A stretch of DNA of 64,000 bases, from positions 332,261-396,260 of the forward strand of contig JASJOG010000262.1 of the NCBI GenBank assembly GCA_030142905.1, in the 5' to 3' direction. Both the position numbers and the translations under genes were made by a program. How positions within the stretch are numbered: the first letter of the stretch is position 1; every line of letters starts with the position of its first letter. Shown here piece after piece: positions 23,998 through 35,465 of this stretch. This DNA comes from Heliopora coerulea. Its lineage: Eukaryota > Cnidaria > Anthozoa > Scleralcyonacea > Helioporidae. The notes under the pieces were generated by a model, which saw nothing but the letters and a program-made list of their open reading frames with translations, ran no database searches and was not told where the DNA came from.

Positions 23998-24405
23998 TCG
24001 GTCGTTCGTGGACATCACGTTTACAAGACAATATGGACTCCAGTAACTGGGGAAAGGTTGATATGCAAGCATGAAAATAGAGAGGAAGCAAAGCTTTTTG
24101 ATGATTATGCTGTTGGTATATACAAAGATGAGGCAGATGTTAAAGAAAAGCACCTTGTTGGGCATGTGCCAATTGAGTTGTCGTTTCTAATGTGCAAGTT
24201 CTTAGCCAGAGAAGGAAATGATTTAGAGTTTTCACCAACTGGATCGAGATACTTGGAGGACGGCTTGGTAGTGCCGGGTCTTTACACAGCCTTTTCCGTG
24301 AGCAAGCAAATGATCAGTATTTTGCACAACGAACTCCACAAGAAAAAAGAAAAACTTAAACACATGACTATAATTTTGTCTGAAATTTCGACACAAAGCA
24401 AGTGA
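23998..24405 (+). CDS. HIRAN-like small protein carried by the pogo element
   Basis: An open frame of about 135 codons after the stop at 23,995-23,997. It reads SVVRGHHVYKTIWTPVTGER, then a KHENREEAKLFDDYAVGIYK stretch, GHVPIELSFLMCKFL, FSPTGSR and VVPGLYTAF. The pattern (hYxxxWxPxxGExLxCxxE..N..D..AV.V......GH.P...S..C..FL......V.G.R) matches the HIRAN-like family found as short proteins in invertebrate genomes; HIRAN domains of HLTF/Rad5 bind free DNA 3' ends. No ATG precedes the conserved start, so either a spliced leader exon or decay must be assumed. It points away from the transposase and lies inside the TIRs. Domain identity is by eye. Confidence 0.45.
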   Translation, partial: SVVRGHHVYKTIWTPVTGERLICKHENREEAKLFDDYAVGIYKDEADVKEKHLVGHVPIELSFLMCKFLAREGNDLEFSPTGSRYLEDGLVVPGLYTAFSVSKQMISILHNELHKKKEKLKHMTIILSEISTQSK

Positions 24406-24819
24406 CTATTCCGATGTTTACATTACTAAATTTCAAACGAATAAACACATTTTTTATAAAGCTTTAGCATTCGTATTTTGTTATGATTCCATCCTGAGAT
24501 TGATTTTCCGGTGATGTCTTAATTTATAGAGGGTGGGGGCTAAATAGAGGGTGGGGGCTTATTTTCTTTTGCTGGTTTCTAAATGGGGGCTAAATAGAGG
24601 CTGGGGGCTAAATAGAGGAAATATGGTAATTGCCACGACTTCAAGCAAACTCTCTGTAAACAGCGAGGGTTAGATGTAGAGAAGTGACACCCTTATTCAT
24701 TAACAATCTTTATTCAGAACACCTGATTATCTCGAAGCAAAACCGGAGTGGCAAAACCTTTCATATTTCTCATCCATGGAACATCCAGGTGCAACTCAGA
24801 TTCAGTTTTCAGAACTATA

Positions 24820-25327
24820 CCGTAAAATCCCGGTTATAAGTCCTGGGCTTATACAATTTCGAAAGGGGTTTTGGGTAGGCTTATATCCGGCGAGGCTTAT
24901 TTTCGGGGGGGGGCTTATAAGCAGAATAAAAAACATTTCGAAACAAGCTGATAACGTAATGGCAAGAACAGATACTCTGCATGTTGGCGTTTAAACTGTT
25001 GTACACTGAAAACTACGGTCAAACATTGAATGGTTTCCTTAACGGTATCTGACGAGATAATAAAAATCATTGTTCCGTATTCTACTTGTACTGTGAAAAT
25101 AATTTTATAAAAGCAACTATGATTAGGGCAACAAGGCAAAGAAGAGGTTGGGGTTTCTCAGCGGAGGTACTTATAAAGGAATACCTTTTCTTTTGAATGT
25201 TTACATATGCATGGGCCAATAAGGGGGAGGGGTGTTTATAACAGGAATAAATTTTTTTTTTACAAATAGATGGGCCTATAATCGGGTGGGTTAATAACCG
25301 CGGGGGCTTATAACCGGAATTTTACGG
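24820..25327. mobile_element. MITE (pogo/Tc1-like, non-autonomous)
   Basis: The left end CCGTAAAATCCCGGTTATAA is mirrored on the right by CCGTAAAATTCCGGTTATAA, with TA on both sides (24,818-24,819 and 25,328-25,329). It is 508 bp long without a coding frame. The subterminal GGGGGCTTATAA repeats resemble the GGGGGCTTATT blocks of the neighbouring pogo-like element, suggesting mobilisation by a related transposase. Confidence 0.8.
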
Positions 25328-25331
25328 TATG

Positions 25332-27902
25332 CAGGGCACGGCAGTGAGATTAAATCACTCGCAAATGCGACTAAAATTTTCTCGTGGCGAGTAACCGGCA
25401 CAAAACACTTGCCAATTGGCGTGTGTTGTCCATATAATCTCAATCTTTTTTGACAGCTTTGACGTCAACCCATTTCTATCAATAAAATATGACATTGTCC
25501 GCTCGATAAAATTTGCGTTTACAAAATTTTCCTCAAATTTTCAAATTGAAGTACAATGTTTTTCAACTTCACGGAACGATCCTGTGTTTTTAGGAGCCCA
25601 CAAAGTAACAAATCAGTGGTTTCATAGACAGAAGTTAAGACTACTTTGTGTATGATTGTGTATGCAAATGGCGTCGGCTGGAGTAATAACCAAGTTTTAC
25701 ATTAGAACAGACATTTTGCAATACAAAGAAGACAATGAAGAGCAATTAATTTCAAAAAAGCGTAAGAAAAATTCCACAACGGAAACAGAAACGCATGGTT
25801 TTCTTCAGTCATGGTTAGTGGAGTTCGAATGGCTTCGCTACAATAGTGAGGCTAACGTTATGTATTTTAACTTCTGTCAACGTGCAGGTCATTAGTTGGC
25901 CGGAAACACAGAATATGTTAATGACTCAACAAAATTCAAGAAGGAAAATATTGGAGCCCGAGGAAAAAGTCAGAAGCATGCGAAGTGTCGCGACTGGGCT
26001 CTATCGAAGACAAAAACACGTTCAGGATTCTGAAATTGGAAAACAGTTTGTTTGCGATAGAAAAGAAGGATAAAGAGAAAGCCACCGAGAAATTAAAGAT
26101 GAAATTCAACACAGAGTGTTGCATTGGAAAAGAAGAGCTACCATATACAAAGGTCAGACCTTTATTGATTTTGCAAAGAAAGAATGGCCTGTCGATAACA
26201 CCGGCTTACGCGAATGATAGAAGATGTGCAGAAATGCTGTCAACAGTCACAAGTACAATTAGACACAGTAATTCCAATGATTGATGGGGAGAAAGATAAA
26301 TCTGTTTCAGAGAATGAAGTATTTCATGCACGTATCGTTGAAACTGGAGAGCCAACAAACAAAATGCTAGACTTGGAGGCTTTGGAACACTCACACACAG
26401 ATGGAATTGTATCGTCAATCAAGAGTTTATTTTCAAAAGTGGGGATGGAAGAGGATGAGTGGAAAAGAAAGACAGTTGGATTTTGTGCTGAAGGAGCAAC
26501 AGTGAATGTGGGACAGAGAAATGGAATAGTTGCAAAACTTCGAGCAGATATTCCATACTTGATTGATTTCCACTGTACGGCACACAGACTTGAACTGGCC
26601 TTGCTGGAACTACAGAAAGTCTGCCCCATGGTTAAAGATGTATCTAACTGTCTCCATCTTGTATGGGAGACATATCATTACAGCTCCAAAAGCAAGCGGG
26701 AGTTACATACTATTGGAGCAGAGCTGGATGCCACAATTTACAACCCATCACCAGTTAAAGGAACCAGATGGGTTTCCTATATTGACAGAGCATTACAAGT
26801 CTTCCTTCAAGGGAAGAAAGGTAGAGATCTAGCCACAGGTCATGGCCAATATGCAGCAGTTTGTATCCATGTGGAAAGAATTGCTACAAGCAGCAAGAAT
26901 ACTGATGTTAAAAAGGGGGCTGCCAAGCTACACAAGCTTATGATCACCAAGAACTTTGTTGAGTTTGCCCATTTCATGATCGATGTTTTTGGAGAAGTTG
27001 CATCACTGAGCTTGAAACTTCAGACAAAGGCACTAATCCTTCCTACTGCCATTTCATCCATTGACACACGCATTAATACTATTAAGAGCATAAAAGAGAG
27101 ACCTATTGTCAGTGGGGCTTTGAAGCAGTTTCAACTTCGTGTTGAGGAGCAGAATGACAAAACTCTTATGTTCCAGGGTATTGAGCTGAAGGATGGCTCT
27201 GCAGCTGGACGATTTAGCAGCAATGTTACACTCAAACAGGCAATTGTAAAAACCATTGATGTGATAGTCAAGGAACTAAGAGCCAGATTTGATAACCTTC
27301 TTGGCAAAAATGAAGATGAACAGACAAAAGAAACAGTGAGTTGCTTCAATATCTTTCATCCTGACACATGGCCTCGTTCTTCCAGAGAGGTACTAGAGTT
27401 TGCGATCCAAGAAGTTGACAAGTTATGCCAATGGCTTCAGGCTCCTCTAGAGGCTGCTGGATGTAACACTACAGCTGCTCTAGCTGAATGGAGACAGTTG
27501 AAAGTCCTTGTATCTAACTCCTTTCATGATAAGAACTATGCAGAGCTATGGCAGATCATGTTGACTAAAGAGCCCTACAAGTCAGACTTTGCTAATGTAC
27601 TGCACCTGGTAGAACTTACGCTGGTGTTGCCAATAAGCTCTGCAGAGTGTGAACGAGCCTTTTCAGCTCAAAAGAGAATCAAATCCGATACAAGAAGCAG
27701 CTTATCAGTGGAGAGATTATCCGACCATCAGGTCGGATACTCATCAGTGCAAAAGGACCTGAACTTGAAGACTTCATTCCTGATGAGATTGTTTCCAGGT
27801 GGTTGTCCAGCCAGAAGAGAAAATATTCAGGAGGTCAAGACCAAAGATAATGGTCTGAGGATATTGGGACTGTATAGTCATCTGCTTTATCTCCAACAAT
27901 GA
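25332..27902 (+). pseudogene. Second hAT transposase (ZNF862/KIAA1586-like), decayed
   Basis: A hAT-like end, CAGGGCACGGCAGTGAG, begins at 25,332. A TTF-type finger region follows (SWLVEFEWLRYNSEANVM, then FNFCQRAGH), broken by a stop and frameshifts up to 26,290. The long frame 26,214-27,902 holds MIDGEKDKSVSENEV (first acid), VGFCAEGATVNVG (where relatives have Asp, so the second acid is D to E), DFHCTAHRLELALL (CxxH) and, near the end, LPISSAECERAFSAQKRIK (third acid, hAT dimerisation). A frameshift near 27,735 moves the C-terminus off frame; the alternative frame continues IVSRWLSSQKRKYSG. No right TIR was found. It could alternatively be a decayed domesticated gene. Confidence 0.75.
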
Positions 27903-29260
27903 GTTGCTCGAAGGTTGTCAAAAGATAACGTAAAAGATGAGATTACGCCCAAAACTGGAGGAATAGGAAAAGAATAGAAGGGCTGCAACTCACAGCATTT
28001 CTGACGAAGGGACAAAGAACCTCAGTAGCGAAGGAAAGAAGGCAGGAAGAATGACGTAATCACTGGAGAGAAAAGCAGTTGCATGATAAATTTCTTAGAG
28101 ATGCCGAAGGTACAAGAAATATTAAGTCATGACGATGGATAAAGGAAGGATTTCTGAAGAAGAAAGCTGAGGGTTTGATATTTGCTGCGCAAGATCAGGC
28201 CCTCAGAACCAACTGGATCCAGAAAAACATGGATGGTCAAGAGATATGTAAAAAGTGTAGACTTCGCAGAGACAGGGATGAATCTATAGCCCACCTGATA
28301 CTTGACTCCAAAAAACCTGCTCAAAAAAGGAACTCTAAGAACCTTACGGTATTGAAGCAAGAATTGTGCCCCTAGGTTTGTGTCAGATATCCAGGTTGAT
28401 AAAAGGATGTCATGTGGTACAACCACAAGCTGAAAAGTGCAATAGAAAATGAGAGGATGAAGATTCTGTAAATGAGAAAGCAGATGGGTAGGACAAGGAT
28501 TGAAGATCCAAAAAGAAGTATACCAGCAAAACAAAAGTCAGAATTGCAACCTATACCTCAATGTCAGAGAGTAAATGGATTGAAGTAGTGTGGAAGAGAG
28601 AATGCGATAGTGAGTATTGTTAAGTGAACCATGAAGGCAAACAGTCGTTAGCAGAATATGGAATGGAAGTAACCTTTAAGGAAAAAGGAGTTACGATCAA
28701 CGGAGAGAGTATGACAGCCCCCTGGAAAACCTGCTGGTAGAAATTGAAGGAAGAATTGATGAAAGGAATGAATAATAACAAAAAGGCAAAGTATATTAAG
28801 AAGGAAATTCAAAGCAATGTCTATCAGAACCAGGATGTGGAATGTAGTGAATGGCTTAAATGCAATCTAGACCCTAACAAGACAGCAGCGTTGATAAACA
28901 TGCAAGAACAGATGATCGCGACAAGGAAATGAAAGGGCATGAGGGGATTAAAAGTAGAATCGGTATTGTGTAGATTGAGCTAGCGTTTGAAACGAGAGGG
29001 AAGCGACCGGGATTACATGTAGAGATGATGCCAACGGTAATAGGATGTCTTGGAGGTGATATCAATAAATTACAACAACAAATTGATAAACTAATATGAC
29101 ATGAGAAGGAAACTAAATGGGTGGCAAGAAACATCCAGAAAATAGTATTAATGGAAAGTGAGATACTGTTACGCAAAGTGGTGAGCAAAGTGGTCCAAGA
29201 GGATTGATATTTTAGAATATGCGGTGTTGAAGCATGCAACCCTGACAAATTTATATAAGA
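27903..29260 (+). pseudogene. REL-type LINE 3' fragments (R2/NeSL-like group)
   Basis: The first fragment (28,133-28,375) reads GLIFAAQDQALRTNWIQKNM then CKKCRLRRDRDESIAHLIL, the CCHC-finger region before a restriction-like endonuclease, and continues as DVMWYNHKLKSAIENE in another frame. The second (28,660-29,220) has TAALINMQEQMIATRK and MPTVIGCLGGGINKL, which belong to the same class but a different family. Stops and frameshifts abound and neither fragment has an RT. Confidence 0.6.
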
Positions 29261-29379
29261 GGAGCCACTATGTACATCTAGTAGGCGCTATTGGTCGTTA
29301 AGAATTGGCTATCAAACAAAGATCATAATAATAATTCTAATTATTAGGTGGTGTGTGACTTGTTATAATAATAACAATA

Positions 29380-30250
29380 ATAACAGGGGACTGGAGTAGG
29401 ACAAGCAAAGCTTCAGCCTAATACGTTAAAGTGAACGTTCCCGCGCAAAACAGTTCGGGGTGGCACCTTTCCGAAGTGCCAGCAACCCCTTAACCAAGGG
29501 AAGATAAGACTATTTAGTGTTGGATGGCAACTTATCTAGAAGGTAACTCCGAGATAAAACCAGAATAACTTAGGCAGGACAATAATATCAGAGCCAGTGA
29601 GCTACATAATAATACCACGCTTTGATGAGATGACTTAGAGAGTGGCGCCCCTGCCTTGCCAGCTGGGTAGACAGGTAGTCGAAAGGTTCAGCTTGCCTTA
29701 ATTGGCTGGCAGTAGCAAGTACACTACCTTCAAATGATGGCAAACCTGCCCTGTTGGCCCAAGGACTAGAAGACAGTCTGTACAGCTGACTGATGCCCCT
29801 AAACTTAGTTTATGTAGGATCAACCAGCTTTAAATGCCGAAACAGATGATCACTAATCTAAGAATAAAACAATATTCAGACTTAACTCTTGCAGAGGCAC
29901 ACCTAAACTGAGCTTAACTGGTTGGAAGTGCAAAGAGTACTGTTAAAGTTAAACTGGATATACGCATTGAGGAATGCTTTCAGGGACTTTCGAAGGCTGT
30001 ACGTCCCTTACCCTATTCTGAGTCGATTAAATGGGTGAGAAAGGGCTGCCCCCTGGGTCATCTTTAATAGACACTTTTAATGAAAAAAATTTCCTTTCTC
30101 CACGACTTCCCTGAAATGTGCAATGTCTGTTGTGGCCTTACCTGACGGGATTCTGGGAGCCTGTAGCAGGCTGAGACCCCTTCCACTATTCTTAAGTTTA
30201 TAATTTTTGAAGGAAGAAAATCTCTAGTGTTTAGATATTTTTAAAACCCA
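29380..30250 (+). mobile_element. Probable 5' leader of the REL-type LINE
   Basis: Non-coding and unusually GC-balanced for the window. It precedes the N-terminal frame of the REL LINE on the same strand and ends in a TCCCTTACCCTATTCTGAG and CCCTGGGTCATC patch that I associate with leaders of this LINE group. The evidence is mainly position. Confidence 0.35.
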
Positions 30251-30547
30251 AACGGAACCTGTTGCGAAAAATGCACCTTTGGGCCATCCGGCATGGAATC
30301 GAACCCGAGACCTCGCGAACTAGGACGAAGCTCTGCCAACTGAGCTACGGAATACGTTGCCGAAAGCAATGGCCACAAGTTCGGTATATATAATGGTGGT
30401 AATAACGATATAAGAGAAGGGTATATTCGATATAACACCATGGCATTTACACTCGACTGATAACTGTTAAGTTGATAATTTTTGAAAGAGGAAAATCTTG
30501 AGTGTCTAGAAATTTTTAAGACCCAAAAATATGGGGTGGTGTAAGTT

Positions 30548-30603
<56 letters not shown>

Positions 30604-30690
30604 TATTATTATTCTCCTTCAAAAATTATCAACTTAAGAACAGTGGAAGGGGTCTCAGCCTGCCACAGGCTCCCAGTATCCCGTCAGGGG
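30145..30690. repeat. Inverted/direct repeat cluster with tRNA-like unit and (AAT)n
   Basis: The segment 30,148-30,220 (GGGAGCCTGTAGCAGGCTGA then GACCCCTTCCACT) recurs as a reverse complement at 30,612-30,688. Part of it (ATAATTTTTGAAGG then AAAATCT) recurs directly at 30,470-30,530. Between them lie a tRNA-like unit (30,281-30,355) and a (AAT)n microsatellite at 30,548-30,612. This cluster separates the presumed LINE leader from its first frame. Confidence 0.7.
30281..30355 (-). mobile_element. tRNA-like sequence (tRNA-derived SINE or pseudogene)
   Basis: Read on the minus strand it has a perfect A box (TAGCTCAGTTGGCAGAGC) and a perfect B box (GGTTCGATTCC) at tRNA spacing. The acceptor stem and T stem have several mismatches and there is no clean anticodon stem, so it is not a working tRNA gene by eye. 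A pol III-type SINE head or decayed tRNA is most likely. Confidence 0.65.
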
Positions 30691-30699
30691 GTTGAAATA

Positions 30700-33600
30700 C
30701 CAGGATTGTGTCTGGCGCGATTAACTCACAAACTCACAAAAGTGATGAATAATGAGCAATGAACAGAAATGAAGATAACGAAGTGAATGAGGCCAGAAAT
30801 GGTCTCTCGTCCGGTAGTGTTGGTGTGAACGGACAGGCACCACTCGGTCGTCATCAAGTTACTACCCGTAGAAAGTGGAACAATGCGTTATGTCGAGCTG
30901 CAATGGAATGCTATTTTGAGAGTAAACCAGGAACCAGAGGGTACAGAAGGAGAATGTTGAATAGCTGGCGGAACAGAGGGATGTTTAGAATGTCTGAGCA
31001 AAATTTAGCTGACCAGGCAAGAGCAATTAGAAACAATAATTGGCTCTCCACTGTCAAGCTGGAGGAGATTAAGCGACGAGTGGATAGTGAAGCAGGTGAC
31101 GAGAATAATGAGAATAGGATGAATGATGATGGAATGAATATGCAGCAAAATCAAGAACCTGTTTTTGAGTGTTGATCGGAGGGGGAAGAAAACGAGGAAG
31201 GAATTTACCAATTTTGAGTCCTAAATCCGGAAGAACTGTCAGAGGGACAGCGAGATAATCTGAATGATATCAAACTGGCTCTAGAAGAAGATGAGGCAAA
31301 ACAACCAACATCTTTGAAACATGTGGAGAGAAAGAAGCTCCGTGAGATGGCTAAAGAAGTGAATGATGTACTAGCGCACATTCAAACAGCTGATATAACC
31401 GAAACCAATCGGCTAATGCGAACCGCAGCTATGGTTGTAACGCGGAGACTAGGTATAAAGAAAAGAAGTACTGAAGCAAGAAAAAAACCCTTTTGGAAGA
31501 GAAGAATATAGAGCAAAACTGATGTGTTGAGGAGAGAAATAAGCAAGCTGGAGAGGGGAAAGAACAATCGGAGTAAAGTTAGCAAGGGATTGACACAGAT
31601 TGAGAAGAAATACAATGTGACAAAGAGAGGGTTGAATGTTGTTATTGAGGAATTGAAGCAGCGAATGACAGCGAATGCTGCAAAATTAAGAAGATATGAA
31701 CAACGGATAAACCAATACAGGCAAAACCGCATGTTTCAGAATGATCAGAAGAAATTCTATCAGGAAATGGGCGGTGTAACCAGTGAGAGAGATATTAAAC
31801 CTGATCCCCTAGAGAGCTGCTATTTTTGAAGCAATATCTGGGATAATCCTACCTAGCACAATCAAGAGGAAGAATGGTTAGATGAAGTTAGAGAAGACCT
31901 GAGCCAACACACTGCCCAGGAGGATGTGATGATTTCAGTACTGGATGTGAAACAGCAGTTGAGGAAAATATCGAATTGGAAAGGGCCTGGGCCGGATGGC
32001 GTGCAGAGATTTTGGCTGAAGAATTTTAAAGCACTTCACTATCGCATTGCAGAACAACTTAATCTAATTCTGGAATCTTGCTCCGTACCACAATGGATGA
32101 ACCAAGGAAAAACGCTTCTCTGTGTGAAGGATCCGTCACTGAAAAATGCTGCGGAAAACTTCTGGCCTACAGCATGTCTTCCACTTATGTGGAAGTTACA
32201 AGCGGAATGCTTTCAGAAAAAATGTACCATCATATTGAGACGGGACAGTTACTTCCTGAGGAACAAAAAAGATGTCGGAAACGTTCAAGGGGGACGACAG
32301 ACCAACTCCTCATAGATAAAAGGGTATTACGGAATTGTAAGCGTAGAAAAACAAATTTGGCGATGGCCTGGATTGACTATAGTAAGGCTTACGACATGGT
32401 GCCTCATTCCTGGATTCTGGAAACGCTAGAGCTTACTGGAATAGTTCCTAATATCCAACGATCAGTACGAGAGAGCATGCAAAATTGGAAGACGGTGCTT
32501 ACATCAAATGGCCGAATTCTTTGGGAAGTCAAAATCCAACGAGGCATTTTTCAGGGTGTCAGTCTATCACCCCTGTTGTTTGTCATCTGCTTAATACTGC
32601 TGTCGATTGTCCTGCGAAGCTGCAAAGGAAGATACAAACTAGGAAAGGATGCAGGGTCCATTAACCATCTGTTGTACGTGGACGACCTAAAGCTGTATGG
32701 AAAAGGTGAGCGTGAAATTGACTCTCTAGTGATCACTGTCCGGATAGTCAGCAGTGATATCGACATGGAGCTCGGCCTTAAGAAGTGTGGTGTACTCGTT
32801 CTAAAGAGAGGAAAGGTTGTGAAGACTGAATGAATTGATCTCCCAGAGGGGTGACGGATGAAAACGGTAGAGGATGATGGATACAAGTATCTCGGGATCC
32901 TTGAATACGACGATTTACTTCACGACAAAATGAAAGAATGGCTGAACAGTGAGTACTTCCACAGAGTGAAGAAAGTTTTAAAATCGATACCATGGACCGT
33001 GCCAGCCCGACGTTATGGAGCCGGGATAGTGAACTGGTCTAAATTTGAGCTGAAGAACATGGACAGGAAGACAAGGAAACGGATGATAATCTATGGAATG
33101 CTACACCCTCGAGCGAATGTTGACCGCTTGTACCTTCCAAGACGATGTGGTGCTAGTGGGGTGATTGGAGTTGAGGACTGTGCGTTTGCTGAAGAAACAT
33201 GCCTGTCCAATTATGTCCAGAAAAGTGAGGAACCACTGCTTGTGGCGGTAAGGAATGAGGGTTTCCCAAACTCGGAAGAAGATGAGACTGTCGAGCATTT
33301 CAAAGAAAGGAAGAGGAGAAAAAGACTAGAGGACTGGAAGGCTAAAACATTACATGGTCAGATCTTACGCCAAACTGAAGATGTCAGGGATGGGGCATCG
33401 TGGGACTGGATGATGAGAGGAGACTTGAAAAAGGAGACCGAGGGTCTGATCATAGCAGTCCAAGATCAAGCATTGAGAACTAATGCGTTCAAAGCAAAAA
33501 TCGAGAAACAGCAGCTATCTCCTTTATGTAGAATGTGTAGAGTGAAAGACGAGACGGTGGGTCACTTCTTGTGTGAATGTAGTAAGATGGCACAGATTCA

Positions 33601-34120
33601 ATACAAACATCGACATGACAACGTTGCCAGGATTGTGCACTGTGCATTCGCAAAACATCGTGGACTTGAAGCCGAAGAGAAATGGTACGAACACAGGCCG
33701 GAACCAGTTATTGAAAATGCTAACATAAAAATGCTGTGGGACTTTATCATCCAGACGGATCGTAAAATTGAAGCTCGGTGACCGGACATTGTACTGCTAA
33801 ACAGGAAAGAGAAAGAATGCATAGTAATTGACATTGCTGTGCCTGCAGATGCTAACATTGCAGTCAAAGAGATAGAGAAGATCCAAAAGTACCGGGACCT
33901 TAAAAGAGAAATTGCACGTCTATGGGACATCAAAACGTGTGTGGTTCCAGTAGTGGTTGGCTCATTTGGTATGGTTGCCAAGAACCTTGCCAAGTACCTT
34001 GGGAAGATTGAAATCCCAACAAAGATCGAACTCCTGCAGAAAGCAACACTACTCGGGACTGCAAGGATTCTGCGAAATGTGCTTGAGGCGTAAGGCTGTG
34101 AGACACAGCTTGCCCTTAGC
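30700..34120 (+). pseudogene. REL-type LINE (R2/NeSL-like), nearly full length but broken
   Basis: The N-terminal part (30,759-31,175) includes RRKWNNALCRAAMECYFESK and GYRRRMLNSW. A basic, coiled stretch follows (31,314-31,829). The RT spans about 31,926-32,833: KGPGPDGVQRFWLK, motif [17 protein letters not shown], motif [15 protein letters not shown] and motif [12 protein letters not shown]. The thumb and C-terminus are in 32,858-33,781: a CCHC finger CRMCRVKDETVGHFLCEC, then after a stop a PD-(D/E)XK-like endonuclease, PDIVLLNRKEKECIVIDIAV (33,784-34,093). At least five frameshifts or stops break it. A short AAT/ATA-rich tail follows at 34,168. The endonuclease type places it with the site-specific, early-branching LINEs rather than the CR1/L2 types elsewhere here. 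Confidence 0.75.
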
Positions 34121-34167
34121 GTATTATCATGTGACCAGCGACTATCTAAGCTCAGAAAATTTAAAAT

Positions 34168-34290
34168 GATAATAATAATAATAATAAAAATAATGGTAAT
34201 AATAACAGTAGTGATAAAAGCAATAGCAATAGTAGTATTAACAATTATAATAAATATAATTAAAAACAACCGCAATAATGAAAACCAAAA
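34168..34290. repeat. AAT/ATA-rich simple repeat (LINE tail)
   Basis: Imperfect AAT, ATA and ACA triplets directly after the 3' end of the REL LINE, consistent with a simple-sequence tail or target site. Open frames on both strands here are compositional. Confidence 0.8.
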
Positions 34291-34349
34291 CGTAAAAACA
34301 AGAATAGTACTCATAAAGAGATACTTCGTAATCTTAGGAAATGGATGAC

Positions 34350-35465
34350 ATCGACTCAAAATAAACACCCTCAACGTGTCCTTTTTGAGTGTTTTCAGAC
34401 ATAACCAAAATGAAATCAGAGTAAGGGTTATCGCTGTTTGTGCTGAGATTCTGTGATAAGATAATACGTAAGTTTTCTTGGAAAAGACTAAATATGGAAA
34501 CCCTCCACTGGAAAATGTTTGACTTTTTAGCGTCAAGGAACCCATTTCCAGTTATTTGTTAGAGAATTTTTCTAGACATCTGATCTGAAGCAATAGTAAA
34601 CTGTGAATTATATTCACTTGCCATATCTTTTAATAGTCAATAAAGATCGTTAGCTGGAATCCTAGCCTTCAAGTGGGCTCTTTTTCCCACTTATCTCTAT
34701 TGGTTTCTCGGGATGGGTTCTACGTTATATTATGGGTTCGTTCGTAATACGTGTTTAAAGACGTCTTCTTGCTCGTGGGTTTTGCATCGGGTTAAAAAGT
34801 GGGTAGACAAGTTGAAAATCTGGTGGACCACACATGAAATGAATGTAGAAACTGGTTTTAGAAATCGGTGTTGCGTTTAGATGCCACATTCAGGGGATCT
34901 CAATTTCCAGGTCTTTATATTTCTGGAGTTTATCACACTCTTCAGTCGCAGTGTTGCTATCACAAGGAACTGGCATCTGACTCATCAACTGACTCATCTG
35001 ACTTTTTGCGGATGCAGCAAAGAGCATTACTGAATAATACTAATTACATAATAATAGTGAGAAGAAGATAAAATAGCAAAGCTAGATAATCGTACTGCTA
35101 GATAAAGCAATTTCACATCACATTCATCAGTACATAAAATTCGATTAACTACAAGAATTCCTTGCGGCAATTATTGCGTCTCGACATCATGCCACGTAGA
35201 ACAAAGCTATGCAATAAAACACAGAATACGCCCGTGTCCACTATGTAAATATATCAATTATATGTTCAGTGGCGTAACGGACTGTGGTCAGGTTTAGAGC
35301 AATTCCTAAGAGGCCTCCGACCTCTAAGGCGCCCCGATGAATTTGGAAAGACGATTGAGAATTAAAGTCGTCAAATTGTCTACACTAAGTCTATGCCAAC
35401 GGGGGTGACGAGGGGGTGACCAGGGCCCGCGAACGAAAATCTCCTAAGGGTCCCGAGTATTTCCG
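34350..35465. other. No recognisable gene
   Basis: No domain, RNA gene or transposon end was recognised. The frame at 34,868-35,071 has no motif. Confidence 0.45.

Larger units (their letters stand above)
22019..24626. mobile_element. pogo-like element with TIRs, TA duplication and two ORFs
   Basis: The left end starts CCGTATTTCCTCTATTTAGC and the right end, read backwards, CCATATTTCCTCTATTTAGC; both are flanked by TA (22,017-22,018 and 24,627-24,628). The subterminal DNA repeats GGGGGCTAAATAGAGG and GGGGGCTTATT several times near both ends, likely transposase-binding sites. It encodes a broken pogo-type transposase on the minus strand and a second, HIRAN-like frame on the plus strand. Confidence 0.85.

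Noticed and set aside
30281..30355. Functional tRNA gene
   Set aside because: A and B boxes are perfect but the acceptor and T stems have several mismatches and the anticodon arm does not fold cleanly.
33598..34545. 315-residue minus-strand frame with hydrophobic stretches
   Set aside because: Antisense to the REL LINE endonuclease and its AAT-rich tail; the apparent membrane segments come from ATT-rich simple sequence.
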